A stretch of DNA of 64,000 nucleotides from Palsa-1392 sp036490335 (GTDB taxonomy: Bacteria > Verrucomicrobiota > Verrucomicrobiia > Chthoniobacterales > UBA10450), in the NCBI GenBank assembly GCA_036490335.1, contig DASXEB010000016.1:92486-156485 (forward strand), given 5' to 3'. The notes beneath the pieces are model-generated. The model did not search any database and was not told the DNA's origin. It was given only the letters and a program-made list of their open reading frames with translations. Positions 52,411-59,690 of the stretch are shown here, one piece after another (positions within the stretch are counted from its first letter, which is position 1; every line of letters starts with the position of its first letter). A program made the position numbers and the translations under genes.

Positions 52411-54291
52411 ATGGACGCTTCTTCTTCCGCCGCTCTTCACGACCCGCACGATTCGCACGCGCACGCGGAGCATGATCATCACGAGCTGCCGTTCTGGCGG
52501 AAATACATCATCTCGACGGATCACAAGGTGATCGGGATTCAATACGGAATCAGCGGGCTGATTTTTTTGTTCTTCGGTTTTTGCCTGATGATGCTGATGC
52601 GCTGGCAGCTCGCGTTTCCCGGAACGCGATTGCCCGTGATTGGCACGCTGCTCGAGAATGTGCTCGGCCCGGGCGCGATGACGAACGGGGTGATGACGCC
52701 GGAGTTTTACAACTCGTTAGGCGCGATGCACGGCACGATCATGATCTTCCTCGGAATCGTGCCGGTGGCGTTTGCGGCCTTCGGAAATTTCGTCGTGCCG
52801 CTGCAAATCGGCGCGCCGGATATGACCTTTCCGAAGATCAACATGGCGAGTTACCAGGCCTTTTTCGTTGGTGGCTGCATCATGTTCGCGAGCTTCTTCG
52901 TGCCGGGCGGCGCGGCCAAAGGCGGCTGGACGTCCTACACGCCGCTCTCCGATATCGCGGACAAAGGGCCGACCTATCACATCATTTTTAACGGCCAGAC
53001 GATGTGGCTGATCGCGTTCATTCTCTTGATCACGTCGTCATTGTTAGGCGCGGTCAATTTTATCGCGACGATCATCCAGCTCCGCGCAAAAGGCATGACC
53101 TGGATGCGGCTGCCGTTTTTCGTTTGGGCGCAATTTGTGACCGCGTTTTTGTTGCTCCTCGCGTTTCCACCGCTCGAATCGGCCATCGTGATGCAACTGA
53201 TGGATCGGATCGCGGGCACGAGTTTCTTTTTGCCGGCCGGCCTCGTCGTGAATGGTGCCGCGGTCTCGATCAGCGGCGGCGGCAGTCCGCTTTTGTGGCA
53301 GCACTTGTTCTGGTTCCTCGGCCACCCGGAAGTTTACGTTTTGATTTTGCCCGGCATGGGCATCGTCGCGGAAGTCCTCGCGAACAACACGCGCAAGCCG
53401 CTCTGGGGTTACAAATCGCTCGTCCTCTCCGTGCTCGTGCTCGGATTTTTGTCCTTCATCGTCTGGGCGCATCACATGTGGCTCACCGGCATGGGCACGT
53501 ATGTGAGCGCGTTTTTCCAAACCACGACGATGATCATTTCGATTCCGTCAGTCATTATTTTGAGCGCGTTTTTCATTTCGCTTTGGGGCGGCTCGATTCG
53601 ATTTACGGTGCCGATGCTTTTCGCGACGGCGTTTCTGCCGATGTTCGGAATCGGGGGCCTGACGGGTTTGCCGCTCGCGTTTAACTCGGCCGATCTTTAC
53701 CTGCACGATACCTATTACGTGATCGCGCATTTCCATTACATCGTCGCGCCGGGAACGATCTTCGCCGTTTTCGCCGGCATCTATTATTGGTTCCCGAAGG
53801 CGACCGGGCGAAAGATGAGCGATTTCTGGGGGAAGGTGCATTTCTGGCCGTCGCTCGTCTGCATGAACGCGATTTTTCTGCCGATGTTTTTGCAGGGAAT
53901 GCTCGGGATGCATCGGCGCTGGTATGACGGCGGACAAGGCTGGAATCTCGCTTCGGAAAAAGTTTGGGGCTTGAGCGGTTTCCATTGGAACATTCCGATT
54001 TCGATCGCGGCCTGGACGATGGGGCTCGCGCAAATTCCGTTCATCATTAATTTTTTCTGGAGCATCCGGCACGGCGAAAAAGTCGGGATCAATCCGTGGG
54101 AAGCGACGACGCTGGAATGGACCGCACCCTCGCCGCCGCCGCATGGAAATTTCGTCGAAGCGCCGGTCGTTTACCGTGGGCCTTACGAATACAGCCTGCC
54201 TGGCCGGGAAAAGGATTACACGATGCAGACGGAGCCAATTCAGCCTAACGAACGGACAATGCCGGAGCCGACGATGTCGTTAGGGCATTAA
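52411..54291 (+). CDS. ctaD: Cytochrome c oxidase subunit I
   Basis: 626 residues, twelve core helices. Heme/CuB ligands are seen in MHGTIMIF (low-spin heme His), GHPEVY (CuB His cross-linked to Tyr, plus the D-channel Glu), HH of WAHHMWLTG and HFHY (heme ligands). The D-channel entrance IGAPDMTFPK is present. The helix VIII stretch that reads PTGIK in A1-type oxidases is PSVII here, so the K-channel lysine is Ile. The His-rich N-terminus (residues 10-28) is unusual. It is the first gene of the cox operon; its 3' end is a hairpin made of inverted copies of the dispersed word. Confidence 0.95.
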   Translation: MDASSSAALHDPHDSHAHAEHDHHELPFWRKYIISTDHKVIGIQYGISGLIFLFFGFCLMMLMRWQLAFPGTRLPVIGTLLENVLGPGAMTNGVMTPEFYNSLGAMHGTIMIFLGIVPVAFAAFGNFVVPLQIGAPDMTFPKINMASYQAFFVGGCIMFASFFVPGGAAKGGWTSYTPLSDIADKGPTYHIIFNGQTMWLIAFILLITSSLLGAVNFIATIIQLRAKGMTWMRLPFFVWAQFVTAFLLLLAFPPLESAIVMQLMDRIAGTSFFLPAGLVVNGAAVSISGGGSPLLWQHLFWFLGHPEVYVLILPGMGIVAEVLANNTRKPLWGYKSLVLSVLVLGFLSFIVWAHHMWLTGMGTYVSAFFQTTTMIISIPSVIILSAFFISLWGGSIRFTVPMLFATAFLPMFGIGGLTGLPLAFNSADLYLHDTYYVIAHFHYIVAPGTIFAVFAGIYYWFPKATGRKMSDFWGKVHFWPSLVCMNAIFLPMFLQGMLGMHRRWYDGGQGWNLASEKVWGLSGFHWNIPISIAAWTMGLAQIPFIINFFWSIRHGEKVGINPWEATTLEWTAPSPPPHGNFVEAPVVYRGPYEYSLPGREKDYTMQTEPIQPNERTMPEPTMSLGH

Positions 54292-54301
54292 TGCCTAACG
54301 A
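54277..54301 (+). terminator. Palindrome of motif copies over the ctaD stop codon
   Basis: TCGTTA (54277) and TAACGA (54296-54301) flank GGCATTAATGCC, with one bulged G; the ctaD stop TAA is at the centre. A second direct motif copy follows at 54303. No T-run follows, so an RNA-processing or stability role is as likely as termination. Confidence 0.5.
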
Positions 54302-54321
54302 TGCCTAACGACTAACGAATC

Positions 54322-55194
54322 ATGGAAATTCCCTACACAGTCACCGCCCGGCCGGACACCGGACTTTGGAACGCCAAGGTCGGCATCTGGCTTTTTCTCG
54401 CCTCGGAAGTGATGCTCTTCGGCGGGTTATTTTCTTCCTACATTTTCCTGCGGCTCGACGCCGAGCCCGGTTATTGGCCGCACGGTTTGCTTAACGTCCC
54501 GGTCGGCACTTTTAATACCGCGGTGCTCATTCTGTCGTCGGTCACGGTGGTGCTGGCGTGGGCCGCGCTGAAGATGCGGCGCTATTCGCGCTACAAGATT
54601 TACATGGCCTGCACGATTCTGTGCGGCATCCTTTTTCTCGTGGTGAAACTCGGCTACGAATGGCCGCAAAAGTACGATCACTTCGGCGCTTACCTGAAGA
54701 CGAGCTCGCTGGAAAAGTACGAGAAATATCTCGGCAATAAGCATCTCCTCGCGGAAGGCCTCCCGCCGCGCGTCGAGATCACCGGCCATCTGCATAACGA
54801 GGCCGCGCTCAACGATCCGAAAATCAAGGAATACAAAGTCGGGCTCGATGCTGTTTACACCGATCCGACGGATCCGAAGATGGACCGGCCGCACTTTCTC
54901 TACGTGCCGCCGACCGAGCACATGGCGACGATCGAGAAGGCCGATGTGGAGCGCGCGACGATGTTTTTGCCGACGCACAACACTTATTTCGCGACCTATT
55001 TTACGATCACCGGATTGCACGGCTTGCACGTCCTCGGCGGCGTGATCGTGTTCACTTATCTGTTTTTCTTTGGCGGGATAACCTACCGGCAAAATCCCGA
55101 GCATCTCGCGAACCGGGTTGAGGTCGCGGGTTTGTTCTGGCATTTTGTCGATCTGGTTTGGATTTTCGTCTTTCCGCTTTTTTATCTGCTTTAA
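54322..55194 (+). CDS. ctaE: Cytochrome c oxidase subunit III
   Basis: 290 residues. The N-terminal pair of helices has LFLASEVMLFGGLFSSYIFLR with the conserved Glu, and the C-terminus has TGLHGLHVLGG and WHFVDLVWIFVFPLFYLL. A hydrophilic insert of about 85 residues (about 110-195; GYEWPQKYDHFGAY to HMATIEKADVER) separates the helices, longer than in proteobacterial subunit III. It starts 30 bases after ctaD with no obvious ribosome-binding site: the space is filled by two motif copies and a TAACGA. Confidence 0.92.
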   Translation: MEIPYTVTARPDTGLWNAKVGIWLFLASEVMLFGGLFSSYIFLRLDAEPGYWPHGLLNVPVGTFNTAVLILSSVTVVLAWAALKMRRYSRYKIYMACTILCGILFLVVKLGYEWPQKYDHFGAYLKTSSLEKYEKYLGNKHLLAEGLPPRVEITGHLHNEAALNDPKIKEYKVGLDAVYTDPTDPKMDRPHFLYVPPTEHMATIEKADVERATMFLPTHNTYFATYFTITGLHGLHVLGGVIVFTYLFFFGGITYRQNPEHLANRVEVAGLFWHFVDLVWIFVFPLFYLL

Positions 55195-55197
55195 ACG

Positions 55198-55548
55198 ATG
55201 AACAACCCGCCAACCACTGCGCCGGTCGAACACGAGACCGAGGCTTTCGCGCCTAACGAACACGACGTCAGCAAACACGTCCGCGGTTATCTGCTCGTCG
55301 GCGCGACGCTGCTTTTCTGCACGGGGCTGACGGTTTTTCTTTCCTACGTCGATTTCGGTTCGCGCAAGGCCAATATCGCCGTCGCGATGTTCCTCGCCGC
55401 TTTCAAGGCCGGACTCGTCGCCTACATTTTCATGCATCTCTCCGCGGAGAAAAAACTCATCTACCGCGTGCTCGTTTTCACCGGCATTTTCGTCTTCGCA
55501 CTTTTCTGGCTGACCTACCTCGCCTGGTACGATCCGGTCGTTCACTAA
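55198..55548 (+). CDS. Cytochrome c oxidase subunit IV family protein
   Basis: 116 residues, three membrane segments. NIAVAMFLAAFKAGLVAYIFMHLSAEKK is the typical CtaF/COX4_pro stretch. The N-terminal 28 residues are hydrophilic. It starts 3 bases after ctaE and ends at the ATG of the next gene. Assists assembly or stability of the oxidase. Confidence 0.85.
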   Translation: MNNPPTTAPVEHETEAFAPNEHDVSKHVRGYLLVGATLLFCTGLTVFLSYVDFGSRKANIAVAMFLAAFKAGLVAYIFMHLSAEKKLIYRVLVFTGIFVFALFWLTYLAWYDPVVH

Positions 55549-55758
55549 ATGTCGCTCAAAGGTTTCCACATCGTTTTCATCACCTTCTCGACCCTGCTCG
55601 CGTTCGGTTGCGGCATCTGGTGTTTGTGGGTCAACAGCCTCACGCCTGAGACGCATTCGTATCTTCTCGGCGCGATCTGCTCGTTCGTCGCCGCGATCGC
55701 GCTCATCATTTACGGCTGCTGGTTTTGGCGAAAAATGAAACGGCTTCGTTTGATTTGA
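55549..55758 (+). CDS. Small two-helix membrane protein in cox operon
   Basis: 69 residues with two hydrophobic segments (about 7-25 and 36-58) and a basic C-terminus. No family recognised. Position between subunits IV and II in a tightly packed operon (start directly after the previous stop, TGATG overlap with the next) suggests an accessory oxidase subunit or assembly helper; this is inference only. Confidence 0.7.
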   Translation: MSLKGFHIVFITFSTLLAFGCGIWCLWVNSLTPETHSYLLGAICSFVAAIALIIYGCWFWRKMKRLRLI

Positions 55759-56018
55759 TGAAGAAAAAATTACTCGCAATGCTCGCGGTCGTCCTCGCAT
55801 CGCCGATCAGTCACGCTTTCGCCTGCGCGACCTGCATGGCGGGCATTGGATCGAAAACGAACGCGAACATGGCGATCGCGATCTGGGTCATGATCGGCGC
55901 CATCGGCACTGTGCTCGGCGGCGTCAGCGCCTTCGGTGTTCATCTCTGGCGGCATGCGACCATCCCGCTTCAGCCGCACCAGCAATTAATCGACGAAGAT
56001 CTCGCGCAATATGACTAG
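55758..56018 (+). CDS. Small CxxC membrane protein in cox operon
   Basis: 86 residues. A signal-like N-terminus (KKKLLAMLAVVLASPISHAFA) is followed by CATC (about 22-25) and one membrane helix (about 38-60). The Cys pair just after the signal could bind copper or act in redox, fitting oxidase assembly, but no family is recognised. Starts in the stop of the previous gene and ends 7 bases inside ctaC. Confidence 0.68.
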   Translation: MKKKLLAMLAVVLASPISHAFACATCMAGIGSKTNANMAIAIWVMIGAIGTVLGGVSAFGVHLWRHATIPLQPHQQLIDEDLAQYD

Positions 56019-56883
56019 TCTCGCGCTGATCAACGAATTTCTCGGCCAGCCGCCGAACGCTTCGCAGCACGGCTACCAGATCGATCAGATCATCGAATTC
56101 GCGCACTGGTTCATGGGCGCGCTTTTCCTCGGCTGGTCGGCGTTTTTTATTTTCGTCCTCATCCGTTTTCGGAAAGGCCGCAACCCGGTCGCGAGCCACG
56201 AAGGCGTCACCAGCGGCATCTCGACCCACTTGGAATTTGCCGTCGTCCTGATCGAAGCGGTGCTCCTCATCGGCTTCGCCGTTCCGCTTTGGGCGAAACG
56301 AGTCAACGCCTTTCCACCGGATAAAGATGCGATTCACGTCGCCGCGATCGGCCAGCAATTCAGTTGGAACTTCCACCTTCCCGGGCCAGACGGCGTTTTC
56401 GGCCGGCGCAGCGCCGACCTGATCACAAACTCGAATCCGTTAGGCCTCGACCCGACCGATCCTGCGGGTAAGGACGACCTCGTGGCGTTGGGCGAACTGC
56501 ACGTCCCGGTCGATCGCGACATCATCATCGACGTTTCGTCCAAGGATGTGATCCACGATCTCGACATCCCCGCGATGCGCATCGCGCAGGATGCGATTCC
56601 GGGCGAGATCATCCCGATGTGGTTCAAGCCGGTCAAAATCGGCACCTACGAAATCGTGTGCGCGCAACTTTGCGGCCTCGGCCATTACGGCATGAAAGGC
56701 TCGCTCGTCGTCGACAGCCCCGCGGACTACCAGGCGTGGTTGAAAGAGCGGCAGCAACTTTCCGGCAACCAAGCCGCGCCACCGCCGTTGCAGCGTCCGC
56801 CCGGCGAACCGCCCGTCGGCCCGACTCCCGGTTCAGTCGCTCCGCCGGGTGCTCCGAAAAATTCCAAACCCGCCGGCGGATAA
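56011..56883 (+). CDS. ctaC: Cytochrome c oxidase subunit II
   Basis: 290 residues. Two N-terminal membrane helices (about 30-52, 72-93) are followed by a periplasmic cupredoxin domain. CuA ligands: His in DVIHDLDIPAMR and the cluster CAQLCGLGHYGM (C-x3-C-x3-H-x2-M), with Gln at the usual Glu site whose backbone ligates copper. There is no fused cytochrome c domain; the last 35 residues are Pro/Gly-rich (about 250-290). Encoded after subunits I, III and IV rather than before them, the reverse of the common order. Confidence 0.92.
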   Translation: MTSLALINEFLGQPPNASQHGYQIDQIIEFAHWFMGALFLGWSAFFIFVLIRFRKGRNPVASHEGVTSGISTHLEFAVVLIEAVLLIGFAVPLWAKRVNAFPPDKDAIHVAAIGQQFSWNFHLPGPDGVFGRRSADLITNSNPLGLDPTDPAGKDDLVALGELHVPVDRDIIIDVSSKDVIHDLDIPAMRIAQDAIPGEIIPMWFKPVKIGTYEIVCAQLCGLGHYGMKGSLVVDSPADYQAWLKERQQLSGNQAAPPPLQRPPGEPPVGPTPGSVAPPGAPKNSKPAGG

Positions 56884-56919
56884 AAAACGGCCCGGCCCGA
56901 GCGGGCGTTTTGCCTAACG

Positions 56920-57954
56920 ATGCGCACGTCCGTCGCCGAGCCGAACCGCCTCCTCCGTTTTTTCGCCTGGTTCGCCGCCGCCGCGACGCTGTTGCTCATT
57001 TGCAGCGGCGGCATGGTCACGAGCAAAGGCGCCGGACTCGCGGTGCCCGATTGGCCGACCAGTTTCGGCTACAACATGTTTTTCTTTCCGGTCTCGAAAT
57101 GGATCGGCGGAATTTTCTTCGAACACGTTCACCGGCTCATCGCCTCGGTTGTCGGGTTCCTCACCATCATCCTCGCGGTCTGGCTCGCTTTTTCGCCCGT
57201 CGCGCGCTGGGTAAAATGGCTCGGTTGGGCATCGTTAGGCGCGGTCATTATTCAAGGCATCCTCGGCGGCCTCCGCGTCACCCTGATGAAGGACCAGATC
57301 GGAATCTTCCACGCCTGTCTCGCCCAGGCGTTTTTCGGCATGCTCGTGCTCATCGCCCTCACGCTTTCTCCCGTCTGGAAACGCGCGACGACCGCGCTCG
57401 TTAGGCAAAAGCTCGTGGCCGTCGCGCGCTTCGCCATCGTCATCACCGCCATCATCTACGCCCAGCTCGGGCTCGGCGCGACGATGCGACATCAACATCG
57501 CGATCTTTCCATCACCGACTTCCCGCTCGCTTACGGACAGGTGATTCCAAAAACCGACGACGCCTCGATCGCGCGCATCAACGCCGCCCGCGATCGCGTC
57601 GCGCTCTCCGACGTCACCGCCGGCCAGATCTGGCTGCAAATGGCGCATCGCTTTGGCGCGCTCGTCATCGGGCTCTCGATTCTCGCCTTTTGGCTTCTCG
57701 TTAGGCAAAAAAATCTTGCGCGCACTTCGTTAGGCGCGCTTTCCACCTTCTGGCTCGTTCTCGTCCTGGTCCAAATCGGTCTCGGCGCCTGGACGATTTG
57801 GAGCAATAAAGCCGCCGACATCGCGACCGCGCACGTCGCCGTCGGCGCCATCACCTTCGTCACTGGTGTCGCGATTTCCGCCCTCGCGTGTAGCGCAAGC
57901 TTCCAGCTTGCGTCCTCCCCGCAGCAAGCTGGAAGCTTGCACTACGTCGCGTGA
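56920..57954 (+). CDS. ctaA: Heme A synthase
   Basis: 344 residues, eight membrane helices, COX15/CtaA family: converts heme O to heme A. Conserved His-containing stretches EHVHRLIASVVGF (about 67-79) and MAHRFGALVIGLS, and ATMRHQHRDL in the middle. The C-terminal 21 residues are encoded by an inverted-repeat element at 57890-57945 (LACSASFQLASS..), so the natural end probably lay near residue 323. Its stop overlaps the ctaB start. Six motif copies lie in or near the gene. Confidence 0.92.
   Translation: MRTSVAEPNRLLRFFAWFAAAATLLLICSGGMVTSKGAGLAVPDWPTSFGYNMFFFPVSKWIGGIFFEHVHRLIASVVGFLTIILAVWLAFSPVARWVKWLGWASLGAVIIQGILGGLRVTLMKDQIGIFHACLAQAFFGMLVLIALTLSPVWKRATTALVRQKLVAVARFAIVITAIIYAQLGLGATMRHQHRDLSITDFPLAYGQVIPKTDDASIARINAARDRVALSDVTAGQIWLQMAHRFGALVIGLSILAFWLLVRQKNLARTSLGALSTFWLVLVLVQIGLGAWTIWSNKAADIATAHVAVGAITFVTGVAISALACSASFQLASSPQQAGSLHYVA
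57890..57945. repeat. REP-like inverted repeat inserted at the ctaA 3' end
   Basis: Arms 57890-57911 and 57924-57945, 22 bases each, complementary except one position, with a 12-base loop. Each arm is itself a near-palindrome (GCAAGCT-TCC-AGCTTGC). It reads in frame through ctaA and ends 6 bases before the GTG start of ctaB. Confidence 0.85.
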
Positions 57955-58850
57955 AAACAGCCGTCATCGAGTCGCCAACCATTCCGCTCCCGCGCAGCCT
58001 AACGATGGCCGATTTCGCCGAACTGGTGAAAGCGCGCCTGACCATTCTCGTTCTTGTCACCACCGCGGTCGGCTTTTATCTCGGCTGGGAGGGTCCGATG
58101 AATTACCTCGCCCTCACGAAAGCCGTCGCCGGCACCGCCCTCGCCGCCGCCGGCGCCGCCGCGCTCAATCAATGGTGGGAACGCAACCTCGACGCGATCA
58201 TGCTCCGCACCCGCACCCGCCCGATCCCGGCCGGGCGCATGCTCCCGCGCGAAGGTCTGCTCGCCGGCGCGCTCCTCGGCAGCGCGGGCGTCGTTTATCT
58301 CGCCCTCGCGGTCAATTTCATCAGCGCATTTCTCGCCGCCCTCACGATCGTGCTCTACATTTTCGCCTACACCCCGCTGAAAAAAATCAGCACGACCAAC
58401 ACCCTCGTCGGCGCGATCCCGGGCGCGATCCCGCCCGTCATCGGCTGGGTCGCGGCGCGCGGCACGCTCGATATCGGCGCCGCCAGTTTGTTCGCGATTT
58501 TGTTCGCCTGGCAGATGCCGCATTTTTTCGCGCTCGCCTGGATGTATCGGGTCGATTACGCGCGGGCCGGCTTTCGCATGATGTCGCAGGATGACGAAAC
58601 CGGTTTGCGCAGCTCGAGCCAGAGCGTGCTCTTTTGCATCCTCCTTCTCATGATCGCGGGCACGCCGTTTTATATTGGCCTAACGACTGCCGTTTACCTC
58701 GCGATCGCGCTCGCCTTGAGCGCGTGGTTTGTCGTCATGGCAATGCGATTTCATGGCGACCGCTCGCCGCGCAATGCGCGCGCGCTTTTCCTGTCCTCGA
58801 TTATTTATCTGCCGCTCCTTCTTGGTGCGCTCGTTTTGACAAAAGTATGA
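57951..58850 (+). CDS. ctaB: Heme O synthase (protoheme IX farnesyltransferase)
   Basis: 299 residues, UbiA-type membrane prenyltransferase. Conserved NQWWERNLDAIMLRTRTRPIP holds the first Asp-rich motif (about 80-100), and YTPLKKISTTNTLVGAIPGAIPPVIGW and WQMPHFFALAW hold the second region. The GTG start at 57951 overlaps the ctaA stop. It supplies heme O for ctaA. Confidence 0.93.
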   Translation: MKTAVIESPTIPLPRSLTMADFAELVKARLTILVLVTTAVGFYLGWEGPMNYLALTKAVAGTALAAAGAAALNQWWERNLDAIMLRTRTRPIPAGRMLPREGLLAGALLGSAGVVYLALAVNFISAFLAALTIVLYIFAYTPLKKISTTNTLVGAIPGAIPPVIGWVAARGTLDIGAASLFAILFAWQMPHFFALAWMYRVDYARAGFRMMSQDDETGLRSSSQSVLFCILLLMIAGTPFYIGLTTAVYLAIALALSAWFVVMAMRFHGDRSPRNARALFLSSIIYLPLLLGALVLTKV

Positions 58851-59512
58851 CCACCGCAACCGCCGCCGCTCCGACAAGGGCGCCGCTTTCGCCGAGCGCG
58901 CTCGCCTGGAAAATCATCCTCATCGCAATCCCGCTCCTCACGGCCGGCGGGCTCTTTTTCCTCCGCCAGGCCGAAGTCGCGCGGCTCGCGCAGCACGACC
59001 TGCCGAAGCTGGGAATCGTGCCCGCGTTCGAGCTCACCGATCAAAATGGCCAGCCCTTCGGTTCCCAGCAATTGCTCGGGAAAATCTGGATCGCGGATTT
59101 CGTTTACACCACCTGTCCCGGCCCCTGCCCGATGATCAGCAGCCGGATGAGCGAGACGCAAAAGCCACTTCGCGACACAAACGTGAAGCTCGTCTCCTTC
59201 ACCGTCGATCCGGCGCACGACACCCCCGCGGTCCTGCGCGGCTACGCGCAAAAGTTGAACGCACAGCCCGGCCGCTGGGAATTTCTGACCGGCGACAAGA
59301 GCACCATCTACAAGCTATCGCGCGATGGCTTCCATCTTGCCGCCGTCGCGGCAAACACCGGCCAGCCGATTCACAGCACGCGCATCATCCTCGTCGATCG
59401 CCAGGGAATGATCCGCAATTACTACGACGGCACCGACGCCGACGCCGTCACGCGCTTGCTCGCCGACGTCACCCACCTCCGCCGCGAGCAGCCTAACGAA
59501 CCGCGGATGTAG
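58847..59512 (+). CDS. SCO1/SenC-family copper chaperone
   Basis: 221 residues from ATG 58847, overlapping the ctaB stop (ATGA). One N-terminal membrane anchor (about 21-41) and a thioredoxin-like periplasmic domain with the copper/redox motif CPGPC (about 90-94) and the distal copper-ligand His in HSTRIILVD. It would metallate CuA of subunit II. Last gene of the cox operon. Confidence 0.92.
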   Translation: MTTATAAAPTRAPLSPSALAWKIILIAIPLLTAGGLFFLRQAEVARLAQHDLPKLGIVPAFELTDQNGQPFGSQQLLGKIWIADFVYTTCPGPCPMISSRMSETQKPLRDTNVKLVSFTVDPAHDTPAVLRGYAQKLNAQPGRWEFLTGDKSTIYKLSRDGFHLAAVAANTGQPIHSTRIILVDRQGMIRNYYDGTDADAVTRLLADVTHLRREQPNEPRM

Positions 59513-59690
59513 CGCGCAGCCGAGCCGGCACCGGACGCCCTGCTTCTCCCTGCTGGGAAAACCCGGCCATTGCTTCGCATCCGTTACGCCCTCTTTTCCT
59601 GATTCCTTCCGGGCTTCCGAATTAAATCAAACCTCAGTCGCCCGCCGGGGCGCGGCCTACCCTCCGGGCAACGCGTCGCCTGCAGCGCGC

